This document shows positions 10,124-20,761 of a DNA stretch of 64,000 nucleotides, in pieces. This DNA is from Bathynomus jamesi (taxonomy: Eukaryota > Arthropoda > Malacostraca > Isopoda > Cirolanidae), in the NCBI GenBank assembly GCA_023014485.1, contig JAJOZX010000485.1:420001-484000 (forward strand), read 5' to 3'. A program made the position numbers and the translations under genes. The notes under the pieces are model-generated. The model did no database searches. It worked only from the letters and a program-made list of their open reading frames with translations, and was not told the origin of the DNA. Numbering within the stretch: the stretch's first letter is position 1; every line of letters starts with the position of its first letter.

Positions 10124-10738
10124 CAAAGGTGGGCACCCGGGCCTCAAAAAGGACCGACGGTCCCGGTCCCGGTCCTTGCCTCAAACTGGACCGACGGTCC
10201 CGGTCCTTTCTGAAGATAGGACCTAGGAACGACTCGGTCCTCGGTCCTTATATATAATATGTGAAAAATTTTATTAAAATGAAAAATGAAATTAAAGACA
10301 CCGGAAATCTTTAATTTTATTAACATAAATTATTATTAATACAATACATAAATGATGAAAAAAAGTTATTAAGTTAAATGCTTGAGTTTCCCTTCAAGAA
10401 GACTAGCATTTCAAAATGGCTGTCACTGAGCCCTGACCTTTTCGGCTTGAGGACGTCCTTCCCCAAAGAGAAGAGCCTCTCCACGGCGGCACTGGATGGG
10501 GCCAGGTGTTGAAACAAGTTTCAGTTCAGTCTCAGTCTCTTTCTGAGTCTTCTGGAGGAAACGATCCATCTTCTTTAGAACTTCAAATAATCACTAAAAT
10601 CACTAAAAAAGACCGTCCGGACCGGACCGTCCGGAATTGCTTAAAAATGGACCGTCCCTCCTCATTTCGGTCCTCACTGAGAAAAGGACCGAGTTCCTGG
10701 AGTTCGGTCCTTTTGGAACTCGGTCCTGCCCACCTTTG
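10124..10738 (-). mobile_element. hAT element, 615 bp, internally deleted
   Basis: Ends CAAAGGTGGGCA and TGCCCACCTTTG with a perfect 8-bp target duplication TATATATG (10116-10123 and 10739-10746). The subterminal regions carry many GGACCG/CGGTCC words in both orientations, plausible transposase-binding repeats. It keeps only the C-terminal end of a transposase. Confidence 0.95.
10374..10520 (-). pseudogene. hAT transposase dimerisation domain fragment
   Basis: Minus-strand reading FQHLAPSSAAVERLFSLGKD, then VLKPKRSGLSDSHFEMLVFL and a stop at 10374. This matches the conserved hAT C-terminal dimerisation core (SSAxVERLFSxxGxxxxxxRxxLS..xxExLxFLK). It is about 45 residues of a protein that is normally 500-700. 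The zinc finger, RNase-H fold and catalytic residues are absent. Confidence 0.9.
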
Positions 10739-11548
10739 TATATATGTATATAGTCTAAAAGTCACTAAAGGGGAAATATCACTAAATCTAAGCTGAATGG
10801 CAAGAGCAAGTCATAAACGAACCAACGCGGCTGTTCGTATTGTTTTGGGCTAGCCTAGAGATGTTGTTTCCTATCTGACCTAATCGTTGGTGCTGAGTGA
10901 AATTAGGTGGTGTTTCTAAGGTGACAAATGGGGTAGAAAGTTGTCCGTACTTAAGTATAGTTAGGGGTAATGTCTATAGCTTCTAAATTGGTAATGTAAG
11001 AGAGAGTTAGGTAGGCTGTTTGTGGGACACAGGAATCTAATGGTAGGCTCCCAAAGGAATATCTAATTCAACGCACCGGTAAGTGCTTTTGATTGTTTGC
11101 TAGAACCTAAGTAACCTAACTGGGGTGTCTACCCCACGCTATCACACAAACGTTTACGCAACATGGGTTCTTTTGCTGAACTGAATAAAGTTGAATGCTG
11201 TAGAGTTTGTATCGTGGAATGAGTGCGTAGGCTAAGTCCGAAGCAAGCTAGTGAGTGACTAGACTACGTTCGGTCCATAGGCTTCGCCATTACAAGGCCC
11301 TTGATAAAATAAGGCCAGGCTTAGTCGACGCATTCAAAAGTGCATTCATGCCGCCGGAGGACATCTTGAGCACTTGGCGTAGTTAATTAAATTTTATATG
11401 CAAACAACTCGCTTTAACATTTTGATCACTTAGATTACTAATTTACCTTTCATAAGCAATTGCTATAACAATATATTGTTTGGTTTTTTTTTTAATTATA
11501 AAATATATGATGCTATAAAGAGTATATAGTTTTTTTTGGGACACCCTG

Positions 11549-11760
11549 TATATAGCAAACAAGTTTTCAGACTAAAATATCAAATAATTCAAATTCTCTC
11601 AACATTTAACGAAAGAGTATGATTTTTCTACTTAACATGCAAAAATTATTAAACCTTTTTAATAATTTTTTATAAAAATAATTTTTAACGTAAAATTTAC
11701 CTGAAATTATTAAAAAAAAATTGTTCGAAATGCTTTTCTTCCATTTCAATAACTTTTTTT
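11549..11760. other. No gene seen
   Basis: AT-rich sequence between mariner 1 and a foldback. It probably belongs to the 3' flank of the mariner at 12048-13948. Confidence 0.4.
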
Positions 11761-12047
11761 GGTGCTCTTCCAATATGTGCTCTACCTTAAAATTTACATT
11801 CGAATACGTGATCTACCTTAGATTATTCGGATTAGCAGCAGGTATGTTAGCCTTATAAGGCTAACTAACGAAAATATCACGACTTAACCTAACCAATCGT
11901 CAAGGGCGTATAGTTGACCTAACGATTGGTTAGGTTAAGTCATGATATTTTCGTTAGTTAGCCTTATAAGTCTAGTTTCACGGTAGAGCACGTATTGGAA
12001 TATGGTAGATCACAGTTTCGCGGTAGAGCACATATTGGAAGAGCACC
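11761..12047. mobile_element. Foldback/MITE, 287 bp
   Basis: Ends GGTGCTCTTCCAATATGTGC and the inverse near 12047. The core 11836-11985 is itself palindromic around AACTAACGAAAATATCACGA and its inverse, and recurs at 33536-33650. It lies at the 3' end of the mariner 2 reading frame. No coding capacity. Confidence 0.8.
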
Positions 12048-12860
12048 CTTTTTTTTATTCTTTGCCGGAATTCATCTATGGCTCGATTTACTTGTTCCTG
12101 TGGAAGCTCTTCCCATTTTTGAATGATGATCTCGCGTAAATGAGCGACATCTTTTATCCTAGTCCTGTAGACTCGCTGTGGTAAGTTCTCCCATATTCCG
12201 TAATCAACGGGGTTTAGATCTGGGCTGTTAGGAGGCCAATTACTAGGTTCTAAAAGTTCAGGTATACTATTTTGTAGGTACTCAATCGTTGATTTAGCAG
12301 TGTGGGATGTTGCCCCATCTTGTTGGAAAAGGAAGTAGCCATTATTAGCCAGTTTTCTCATTTCAGGAAGCATTTTCTGTAGCAGGGAATTAGTATAATA
12401 TTGGGCATTAATTTTCACCCCAGGCTCAATAAAAAAAAATTTAAGTTTTTCCTAACTTGGACACTCCAACTGAAACCATGACGCTAGCAGAAAAATAGCT
12501 CCTTGTAGCGTAAAGTCTTTCATCTGGTAATTGATTTTTATGCTGAACATCTGAATAGACTCGATCATTCTGAGAGTTTCTGGGGGCTCTACAATAAAAC
12601 GTTTTTCATCAGTAAAAAATGTCTTTGCCAGTTTATCTTGGGTTATGAGACCCAAAATGCGCTTTGATAATGTAAATCTTTTCTGGCAGTTTATTTCAGA
12701 CAATTTTTGCCGATGCACACGTTTGAACGGCTTCAATTCAAGATCCTCCTTAATTATCCTCCTCACGCTTGTTTTTGATATTCCAAGCTCTTTTGAAATT
12801 TGATTTGGTGTCATATGGGTACCAGGTTTATTCTCTTGACTAAGGACACGTTCCTCTACA

Positions 12861-13720
12861 CTGCAGGGGTGGGGAAACTTTTCAGTACCAAGGGCGAAAA
12901 TCGATAACATAAACACCTCCGCGGGCGACTGGCAAATTTTAAGCTTATATACAGCGTGTCCCAAAGAAATGTATACCCACTTTGTTCGATAATACCAGCT
13001 ATGAGGATAATAAATATATTACTTTTTATGTTTTTTAATAAAGAATTTTCTCCTGAATCTAAATATGTAATTATTTTTATTAAAAATTGAAGAACAAAAA
13101 AGTTACAGATGTTTAAATTATAATTATTATTTTCGAGACTTCATGTGCGATATTTTCTAATATTTTAACCGACTGTTTTGAGATACTTATGTTTAGTGTT
13201 GATATTGAAGCATAAATGTTGTAATTATTAGTTAATTCAAAAAATTTACAAATTTCATGGTTAAATGACACTTTATCTAAGATGTTCGACGTCTTCCAGA
13301 ACGTTGTTTTTGTAAGTTTTGCACAGTGCCGTCGGTTTCAAACTTATCTCGTATACATGCAAAAATATTTGAAAATATCGCACATGAAGTCTCGAAAATA
13401 ATAATTATAATTTAAACATCTGTACCTTTTTTGTTTTTCAATTTTTAATAAAAATAATTACATATTTAGATTCAGGAGAAAATTCTTTATTAAAAAACAT
13501 ATAAAAAGTAATATATTTATTATCCTCATAGCTGGTATTATCGAACAAAGTGGGTATACATTTCTTTGGGACACGCTGTATATAAGACGTATTTTAAAAA
13601 GCTATTTGCTGGGCTGTAAATAAATAATTTTTAGTAAATAATAAATACCTAAGCGGGCGAATTGAAATTAGCTCGTGGGCGAAATTTCGCCCGCGGGCGA
13701 GGGTTTCCCCACCCCTGCAG
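12861..13720. mobile_element. hAT-like MITE holding a mariner foldback
   Basis: Ends CTGCAGGGGTGGGGAAAC and GTTTCCCCACCCCTGCAG. TCTACA flanks both sides (12855-12860 and 13721-13726); the 8-bp duplication expected for hAT is not fully preserved. Without the nested element it is about 230 bp. Subterminal GGGCGA/CGGGCG words occur at both ends. Confidence 0.82.
12952..13578. mobile_element. Mariner-derived foldback, 627 bp
   Basis: Ends CAGCGTGTCCCAAAGAAATG and its inverse, flanked by TA. Inverted arms of about 200 bp or more are nearly identical. The centre (about 13270-13360, minus) still encodes DKFETDGTVQNLQKQRSGRR, a piece of a mariner transposase. It is therefore a rearranged mariner, not an unrelated palindrome. 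Confidence 0.88.
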
Positions 13721-13948
13721 TCTACAGGCTACATTTTGAATATTTTCAGCAAATCGAACTGATTTTGGTCGCTCACTACCTTCCTTCCTCTCAATGGTTC
13801 CAGTTTCATCAATTTTTTCCAGCAAATGTGCTAAAGCTCCTTCAGACCATCCTTTATGATGAAATTCGGCAAGTAACTTTCTTACACCATAACCTTTATC
13901 AAACCTATAATGCTTAATGATGATTTTGTCTTCATAAGAAAATGGCAT

Positions 13949-14361
13949 ATTTACTAATTTTATGATTTAAATTAATTCTGAAAAAAAAAGAAATTCATCA
14001 AGGTTATCAATTTTTTCACCTTCCTCCACTTCATTATTTACGTACATTGATTTTGAGTTGATCACTTACAAATTTGCCAAAATATACAACGTTATTATCA
14101 CATTAAAACAAAGTTGCCAAAACCAATATATGAAAATGACCATTCATAAAAAAACAACTGAAATGTTCTACTTGTGATTTAGATTGCTATTTACGCGCGG
14201 ATGCTAATAAATTAATTGTTAAAATCTAATGATATATAAACTAAATAAGATTTGTATAAAATTAGCATTTTTATAGCAATGAATATGAAAAATAGCACTT
14301 TCTGTAGCATAATTAAAAGTGGTAATTTCTTATAGCAACTACTCTTTGAAATTAGCACAAA
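13949..14361. other. No gene seen
   Basis: AT-rich flank of mariner 2, ending in repeated TTAGCA/TATAGCA words that resemble 8670-8720. Probably the remains of the outer hAT-like element. Confidence 0.4.
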
Positions 14362-15025
14362 ATGCTAAAATTAGCCGCACCCATTACAGGATGCACTCAA
14401 ACAACACCAATAGAACACCTGCACACAGAAACAAAAGTACTGAAAGTTAGGGAACATTTAGACATGAGGGGAACACAATTCATGGCAGCAGCGACAACTA
14501 ACCTACAACACCCTTGCCACTACATGTACAATCATGCGCCGACACCTCGCACCATTAAGGTAACACCAGAGAGACATTATAACCAAATACTCCACTCCAT
14601 ACCACGCCCCACAGACATCACACAGTACAGAAAACACACACACACACACCTAACCCACAAAGCACTGACACGACTCGGTCCGAATGCGGTCCTAGGTGCG
14701 AAGCCGCCACCCATTAACAGGTCAGAGACCAGTCTGAGTAGATCGGATCGAGTTAACTTAGCACGATTCCGATGTAGACATCACCCGAACTTACAGACAT
14801 ATAAACGCAGACTAGACAACTCCACAGACGACACCTGCCACCTGTGCCAGGACACACCACAAACAATTGAACACATTATGACAGACTGTACTGCTCTAGC
14901 ACAACATAGAACACAACACAACATCACTAGTGCGCTGAACCTCTGGTCCATTCCGGAGAGGGCGATCGGTTACCTGCGTGCCGCCGGCTTGCTCGATCAG
15001 GGTGGGCTGATCGGCTAACCAACAA
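14362..15025 (+). pseudogene. Jockey/I-like LINE, 3' truncated copy
   Basis: Open for 218 codons with no broken frame: KLAAPITGCTQTTPIEHLHT, then FMAAATTNLQHPCHYM, VNLARFRCRHHPNLQTYK and a zinc knuckle DTCHLCQDTPQTIEHIMTDC (CX2CX8HX4C). It is the region after the RT, ending with ERAIGYLRAAGLLDQGGLIG and a stop. A (CAA)n tail follows immediately (about 15020-15034), as expected at a LINE 3' end. It is severely 5' truncated, as from incomplete reverse transcription. Its intact frame suggests it is younger than its neighbours. Confidence 0.85.
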
Positions 15026-15119
15026 CAACAACAATCCTGATCCTAGTACGATTTTGACCTAAGCTACGGAATCATCTTAGTTGCTCGTCTTTGAACTCTC
15101 GATTTTGTCTGTATCTTTG
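15026..15119 (-). pseudogene. CR1-like LINE, piece 2
   Basis: Minus-strand RKDTDKIES followed by QRRATKMIP in a shifted frame, matching the (R)KDxxxLExVQRRATKxIP motif that precedes the CR1 C-terminus. It is separated from piece 3 by the MITE at 15128-15353. Confidence 0.75.
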
Positions 15120-15127
15120 CGCATATG

Positions 15128-15353
15128 TAGGGTTGCCAGATCAGATGGTTTCCAAATCCAGAGATTTTACTCACGAAGCTCATCATTATTTGTTTATGTA
15201 GCTAAATCGATATATAAACTTCCTCATTTTTTAGAATAATAATTATCTTGCCAAAAATCTGTAAGAAAAGAGGCAAATTCTACTTTTAATGACATTTTTA
15301 CAAAGCTCAATTTCCGGAGACTCCGGCCCAAAACCGGAGACCTGGCAACCCTA
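15128..15353. mobile_element. hAT MITE, 226 bp
   Basis: Ends TAGGGTTGCCAGATC and CTGGCAACCCTA with a perfect 8-bp target duplication CGCATATG (15120-15127 and 15354-15361). No coding sequence. Inserted in the CR1-like element. Confidence 0.95.
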
Positions 15354-15361
15354 CGCATATG

Positions 15362-15458
15362 CGAATTCCAAAATTGGATCGCGTACTCCAAATGGGGTCT
15401 AACTAGTGATTTATAAAGAGGAACAATAATATCGCGCGATTTGTGCTCAAAATTCCTA
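15362..15458 (-). pseudogene. CR1-like LINE, piece 3
   Basis: Minus-strand reading of the ...PLYKSLVRPxLEYAIQFW type region (CR1 segment between the RT thumb and the QRRATK motif), continuous with piece 4 once the hAT at 15467-16101 is removed. Confidence 0.65.
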
Positions 15459-15466
15459 GCTATAGG

Positions 15467-16101
15467 TAGGGCTGGATTAAAGTCTTTTTAGGCCCTAGGC
15501 ACTCTCTCAATCGTAGACCCCCAAGATAGATCAAGCAATAAATGTTTATATTGTATGCAGTGTATAAGTCCCATAATATAATCATAGATCTATATAATAT
15601 ATGACTATGATACTTTGATACTATGACTATAATATTCTTGCCTATGATACACATTTCGATACTATGATACTTTGCTACTATAATTCTTTGACTATGATAC
15701 TATCCCTGATGAAAATAAGCATATCAAAATGGACGAAATATGATAAAATTATTTAGTAGCACATTCATCTCATTTTTGCTATTTATAAGGCTGCATTTGA
15801 TGAATTAATTACTTCTATTCGTACCTGGTTTGACAGATGCAAAGAATGCAACACACAGTTATGACTCAGTAAACTCAACAAACTCAACAATATGACTCAA
15901 CATTTGTAGATGTATTATAATGAAAAGGTTTTGTAAAGTAATTCAATTAAAGCAAATTATTAAGTTTGATTTAGCAGTTTCCTTTTCTCATTTTTGAGTC
16001 GGCTAAGATTTTTTTAGTCCCAAAACGTTTTCGTAGGCCCTTGGGAGTTTCGTAGGCCCTAGGCACTGTGCCTATTGTGCCTATTGGTAAATCCGGCCCT
16101 G
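15467..16101. mobile_element. hAT-type nonautonomous element, 635 bp
   Basis: Ends TAGGGCTGGATTAA and TAAATCCGGCCCTG with an 8-bp target duplication differing at one base (GCTATAGG 15459-15466; GCTATACG 16102-16109). Subterminal TAGGCCCTAGGCACT occurs in both orientations. No transposase fragment recognised. Confidence 0.9.
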
Positions 16102-16109
16102 GCTATACG

Positions 16110-16442
16110 AATAGTTATGTTCGCCTTATTGACCGCTGCTGTACTTTGTTTCACCACTTTTAAATCACCAGTGACTATAACTCCTAAATCTTTTTCCTGG
16201 TCTACGCTTGCCATCTTCTTCGCTGACATACTATACGCAAAATTACCGTTACACGAACCTATATGTAAAATTTTGCGCTTATCGACGTTAAATCTCATTT
16301 GATATGTGACCGACTAATCTAGGATTTTATTCAGATCCTGGATTTTACCTCTATCTTCGTCATTAATCGCCCTACCACCTAACTTCGTGTCATCCACAAA
16401 CTTTTAAACTGTACTCACTAGGCCGACATCCAAATCGTTAAT
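16110..16442 (-). pseudogene. CR1-like LINE, piece 4
   Basis: Minus strand: VDDTKLGGRAINDEDRGKIQ (VDDTKLG is a diverged form of the A-DDTKL active-site motif), then MRFNVDKRKILHIGSCNGNF, VDQEKDLGVIVTGDLKV and VNKANI, the KCKVMHIG...EKDLGVIV..DLK block of CR1-type RTs. In-frame stops are present. Confidence 0.88.
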
Positions 16443-16450
16443 ATATACTG

Positions 16451-16457
16451 AGGTGAC

Positions 16458-16498
<41 letters not shown>

Positions 16499-16883
16499 AA
16501 AAGTCACTAAAGGGAAAAGTCACTAAAAGAAAGCTGAATGGCAACACAGAAAGATAAACAGCGGAACGCGGTCTGTTCGTTTGTTTGGGCTGAACTAACA
16601 GCATGATTATTTACATCCGACTAAATCGTTAGTGCTAAGTTTAATTTGGTGGTTTCCAAAGAGACAAAATGGAGTAGAAAGTTGTCTAATAATTATATCA
16701 GTTAGGGGTAATGTCTATAGCTTCTAAAATAGTAAAGTTAGAGAGTTTAGGTAGGCTGCTTTGTGGGATGCTGGAAATCTATTGTAGGTCCTAAAGAAAA
16801 TCCAAATCAAAACACCGGTAAGTGCCTTTGTTGTTGTTTAGAAACCTAGTAACTTAGCGGGGTCACTAACCCCAAGTTACTAC
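16451..16883. repeat. AGGTGACR repeat, copy 2, 433 bp
   Basis: Same family as 10100-11145. A perfect 8-bp duplication ATATACTG flanks it (16443-16450 and 16884-16891), which shows it is a mobile unit. It contains a TA microsatellite (about 16459-16493). No terminal inverted repeats or ORF recognised, so the superfamily is open. Confidence 0.85.
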
Positions 16884-16891
16884 ATATACTG

Positions 16892-17596
16892 TATAAGAAA
16901 AAGCAAGGAGACCAATACAGAACCCTGAGGAAGGCCGCTCGCTACATTAGCCAAGATGACTCCGCTCCATCAACGACCACCCTCTGTTTCCGACCTCGCA
17001 ACCACTCTTCTCTCCAATTTATTACTACACCCCTGATTTCCTGAGCCTTAGTTTTTCTAACGAATCTTTTGTGCGGTATGGTATCAAACACTTTTTGAAA
17101 ATCTAAATACACCACATTTACCGCCCGGTGACTATCGTAAACTTCGACTACGCTTTGGCAAAATTCTTAAGATTTGTTTCGCCTAAAACCGTGCTGCGTA
17201 TTTCTAATCAAGTTATGCAATTCTAAGTGTTCGACTATACGATCCCTAATTATTAATTCCAGTAGCTTACCTACAACAGACGTTAAACTAATTGGCCTAT
17301 AATTTCCCACCGCACCTTTATCGCCTTTCTTAAAGATAGGTTTGCTAACTTGAAATTATCTGGTACCAACCCCACAGAAATAGACGCATTAAAAATTTTT
17401 ATTAGCGGCACAATACTTTCTTTTAATTCTTTTAGTTGTATGGGATATATGGAATCCGGCCCCAGTGATTTAAGCATCTTCATTTTACAAATATAGTGCA
17501 GTACCTCCCTTTCGCTCACCACAACATTATCTAAAGTATTACCATGATCAAAAGGTATTATGCCTATGACCGCAGGGATATTCGTTACATCTAGCA
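16892..17596 (-). pseudogene. CR1-like LINE, piece 5 (RT domain)
   Basis: Minus strand: VLHYICKMKMLKSLGPDSIY (the KSxGPDxIxP motif), LKELKESIVPLIKIFNAS, VGLVPDNFKLANL, then in broken frames RPISLTS, LVNYRDRIVEHLEL, CQSVVEVYDSHRAVNVVYLD and QKVFDTIPHKRFVRKT (the YLDFxKAFDxxPH motif with active-site Asp), then GLPQGSVLVSLLF-like. Several frameshifts. The 5' end is lost at a hAT fragment. Confidence 0.88.
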
Positions 17597-18075
17597 ATCG
17601 TCTTCAGGCGCGCTTGTTGAATTAGATTTTGAATATTGGCAGTTGGATCTTCATAGTTCCGTCGAAAGAGGCGTGCCCTCTCCACATATGTTCGATGAAA
17701 ATCAAACACATCATGGCATCTAAAGATTTCTAATACCTTTTTGTAGCATGTCATTGGCTGTGTAACAAGGGTTCAGAGTGCCTGTCTACTTCGTCCACCA
17801 GTTACATCGCTGAAGAATGCACAGAGAACTCAGAATGCACCATGACATGTTGAACTATGTGAAGCCATGAAAACTGTTCCAACCAGTGACCCTGAAAGGA
17901 TCGTCGTTGCTGTTCATTTTTCTTTTCAAGTGGGAACTTGAAGCCAGGTGGAGGGGTCTTGCGATTAGTGAGAATTAAAATCTTCTGTTCATCTGCCAGT
18001 TGACCTAAATAGTATACTCTCAAAAATGTCGAGTGCAAATCAATTGCATGCAACATGATCAATAACACAAGCCTG
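17597..18075 (-). pseudogene. TTF-type/DUF4371 hAT transposase fragment
   Basis: Minus-strand TPPPGFKFPLEKK, RRSFQGHWLEQFSWLH (the RxFxxxWxxxxPWLHY start of the TTF-type zinc finger), then after a stop LVTQPMTCYKKVLEIFRCHD (VxxxFxNWKKALExFxxHExS-like), VERARLFRRNYEDPTANIQN and LIQQARLKTIARC. This is the N-terminal part of hAT proteins related to the 52-kDa repressor/ZMYM1-like group. The zinc ligands are partly lost and the catalytic region is missing. Confidence 0.7.
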
Positions 18076-18974
18076 CGAATGAGAACTTTGTAAGAGTTGT
18101 TTTCTTCCTAATAACTGATTTTATATAATTCAACTACGCTGATTTCGAATAAGGTGTCCATTTTTTTCTATCACGTAAGGATTTTCTGCAAACTGGAAGG
18201 GAAAAAACAACAATATAAATAAATATTATTTATTTCTATTTACATTGGGTACCTATTTCGCTTTGTTATACTAATTACAAATGCAAACACCTTTAAAAAG
18301 AAAAGACTACTAACGTCAATTACATATTCATCTTTATTTGTCCTGAGTTTTCTTGAGAGATCTATGCCTTTTAGTCCCGAATGTACGCGCTGTTCCTTTT
18401 CTTTGATATAATAATTTTGGAGTATCCGGTTTTAACATCCAGCAGTTATCAGCCATCATGCTGATGTCCCACCTTCCCTGATATCTCAGTAGTTTTTAAT
18501 CAAAATTTAACTGAGTCAATTTTAATGAAAATTACTTACATATGTAATATGAAATATGACATTTTGTGAAAAATCTGTACGTGATGGCGAAAAATGAATA
18601 TTATTTTCGGAATCAACGTGCAAAGATTACTATATAGTTATAAAATATTTCGGACAACAAAACCATCGCAGGCCTGTGTAATTGTACCATGGCGTTGCAA
18701 TATTGCATACAACAAGGAGGGGTTAGACCCTCCAGTGGAGGAAAGTGGGGTTTATGCATAAAGGGGGGAGTGGGTAACTTAACCTAACAAGGAGCGGGAA
18801 GGCTAAAAACAGAAAACCATCACCACAAGCAAGTGCGCTCATAAATTGAGCGACTAGAATAAATACTCCAATAAGAAATTAGGCCTGACTAAGGAAACCA
18901 GGACTTATCTAATAACACTCAGTAAGTGAACAATTGTATTTCTAAACCCTAGTTTAGTGATAACGTTTAAACTA
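18076..18974. other. No gene seen
   Basis: AT-rich noncoding DNA. A G-rich patch at 18715-18780 (GGGGGGAGTGGG) and TTAACCTAAC words occur; no coding signal. Confidence 0.45.
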
Positions 18975-19180
18975 GGTCCAGTTAAATTAGGCCTATATTG
19001 TGTTCTAAGACCTAGCATCAACTCATAGCTTAATAAAGGCTAAGGTAAATTATGGACCATTTCTCGAATCTCTAGGCTGACCCCTACAAGGCAAGGCTTA
19101 ACCTACTCAGTCTACAGTTAGATTGGAGATATCAGGGGTGGGTTAATTGGGGACCAATTCATTCAGAGCATTTTTCACAA
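18975..19180. repeat. Dispersed repeat, copy B
   Basis: Inverted, diverged relative of 2195-2460 (shared AGCATCAACTCATAGCTTA, GAATCTCTAGGCTGACCCCT and GAGCATTTTTCACAAGATCT). No coding content. Confidence 0.75.
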
Positions 19181-20133
19181 GATCTTAGCCTACATGGAAT
19201 AAATGAACGAATGAATGCACAAATATAAGAATTGTATTCTCCTCTTTTCGGATAGCCTAAATGTTACTGCAAAATTTGCTTTTGAATAACCTTGTCTTCA
19301 TTATGTGAATTTATAATGTAGTAGCATTGGAAAAATTATGTAAAGACTCTTAAAAAGCAATATTATTAGATAGGATCTGCGAATTGAAATATTTTACGGG
19401 TTACTTATATGTTTCACACTCAACTGGTGAAAAAGTTGCCAGATATGACAATACGAATTGGATGAGAATAAATAGATGTATTTTGAGTAGAAACAATGTA
19501 AATAGTTTGTATTTTTTTTGTACCTTCGATCATATTAATTAAATAGGGCATATGAGAAAATTGTACTGTAAAGATGGTATAATTTATTGCATGGTTTGTT
19601 TCCAATCGCTAATTTAGAGTGGAAATTTAAGTTACTGTACGAAATGTGTAAATAAAAATGTTAGTCCCACAAATTCCTCATCCTGTTTTCTTTGTGTACA
19701 TAAAAAAAAAGGAATTTTACCACAAACTTGCTTATCTGGATATATTTCCACTTTTTACATAAACGGCTTTTTAAATTATTTTAAGCGTTTATTATCGAGT
19801 AATGTCCAATAGGTAAAAGGGTCTGATGAAGCCTATCAGCCGTTCTATTCCTATTATATATATACACACGCAATCCTCCACATATAAATGTTATGTTCAG
19901 TAATTAGTTCGCGTAAGATGGCATACAAATGTTTGTCGAACAGGTAATTCTAATTATTCTGAAACCTTAAACTTTAAATTTTACTTGTTAGTGATATTAC
20001 GGAACAATTGAAAGCTTAAATAAATCACTCCTTAAATTATACCTCAACATCGAGCATAAAAAAGCCGAAAATAATATGTCCGGCGTCACATATAATAATA
20101 GCTAAAAAAAAAAAAGCAAAAGCAGTAACATGA
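19181..20133. other. No gene seen
   Basis: AT-rich noncoding DNA with scattered short TA runs. No domain or terminal repeats recognised. Confidence 0.45.
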
Positions 20134-20190
20134 TTGGTGGGGCGTGGTTCGGAATTCAGGCTAAACTGTAGGTCTAAGGTAGTGTGGCAA
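20134..20190 (+). repeat. SINE 3' part
   Basis: GTGGTTCGGAATTC (B-box-like) followed by AGGCTAAACTGTAGGTCTAA, matching the 3' tail of the SINE at 31505-31735 (inverse). Truncated upstream. Confidence 0.75.
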
Positions 20191-20481
20191 GTTTGTTAAT
20201 ACTTTTATGTGGTATAAAAAATGTTTCGGTGAAAGAAAATATGGCTATTAAAAGAACTCGATTGAATTACTTTGAACTAATGTATGCTTGTGACATTCCA
20301 TTCCGTCATATTGTACAGATACTGTATGACTGTGTACACGTGTATACATATATATATATATAAATGATACAGAGAGTGTATGTGTGAAGAAATGTGATTG
20401 ATAATAATGTTTTTAAGTGTTACACCCCGTTAATTAGCGAAATAATTATGTTACGAGATGAGTCGAAACTACACTAAGTAG

Positions 20482-20536
<55 letters not shown>

Positions 20537-20689
20537 ATACAGAGTGTGTGTGTGGGGGGGGGGCAAAATGAAAGAATCAAATCTTTTAAACGTTGAAGTC
20601 ACAGTTATCAAGGACTATGGTTCTCATCTAATCTATCATAACATCGTTGGAGCCGTGTTATGAACTTGGGTGCGCGAGGCTTAATCAGC

Positions 20690-20760
<71 letters not shown>
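20482..20760. repeat. TA and GA microsatellites
   Basis: (TA)n at about 20482-20531, a GTGTGTGTGGGGGGGGGG stretch near 20545-20562, then (TA)n 20693-20721 directly followed by (GA)n 20722-20760. Confidence 0.92.

Positions 20761-20761
<1 letters not shown>

Larger units (their letters stand above)
10100..11145. repeat. AGGTGACR repeat, copy 1, with nested hAT
   Basis: Shares its full length, minus a nested hAT, with 16451-16883: AGGTGACATG at the left, then TA-rich DNA, AGTCTAAAAGTCACTAAAGG, GGGGTAATGTCTATAGCTTC and a GGGGTGTCTACCCC-like right end. No coding capacity. The second copy has a clean 8-bp target duplication. Superfamily unknown. Inserted at the transposase start of mariner 1. Confidence 0.8.
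8885..11548 (-). mobile_element. Mariner 1, with mirrored ends and nested insertions
   Basis: Ends AGGGTGTCCCAAAAAAAACT and its inverse are flanked by TA. The inverted identity is far longer than a mariner terminal repeat: about 220 bp at the left (8885-9105) is repeated inverted at about 11325-11548, including the last ~20 transposase codons (reading CIHAAGEHFEHLA and CIHAAGGHLEHLA). The right end is therefore a second copy of the 3' end, not a normal 5' end. The transposase start is cut by the repeat at 10100-11145. Confidence 0.85.
12048..13948 (-). pseudogene. Mariner 2 transposase, interrupted
   Basis: The ATG at 13948 starts MPFSYEDKIIIKHYRFDKGY, then SEGALAHLLEKIDETGTIE and ERPKSVRFAENIQNV. 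A hAT insertion (12861-13720) interrupts it. It resumes with EERVLSQENKPGTHMTPNQI, SKELGISKTSVRRIIKEDL (second HTH), KTFFTDEKRF (first Asp), a break near 12460, FLFQQDGATSHTAKS (second Asp) and WPPNSPDLNPVDYGIWE (third Asp). It differs clearly from mariner 1. It is broken by the insertion, a frameshift and the foldback at its end. Confidence 0.88.

Noticed and set aside
15691..15735. Hammerhead-like words CTGATGA ... CGAAA inside a hAT MITE
   Set aside because: The bases between the two core motifs do not form a convincing stem II and no flanking helices were found.
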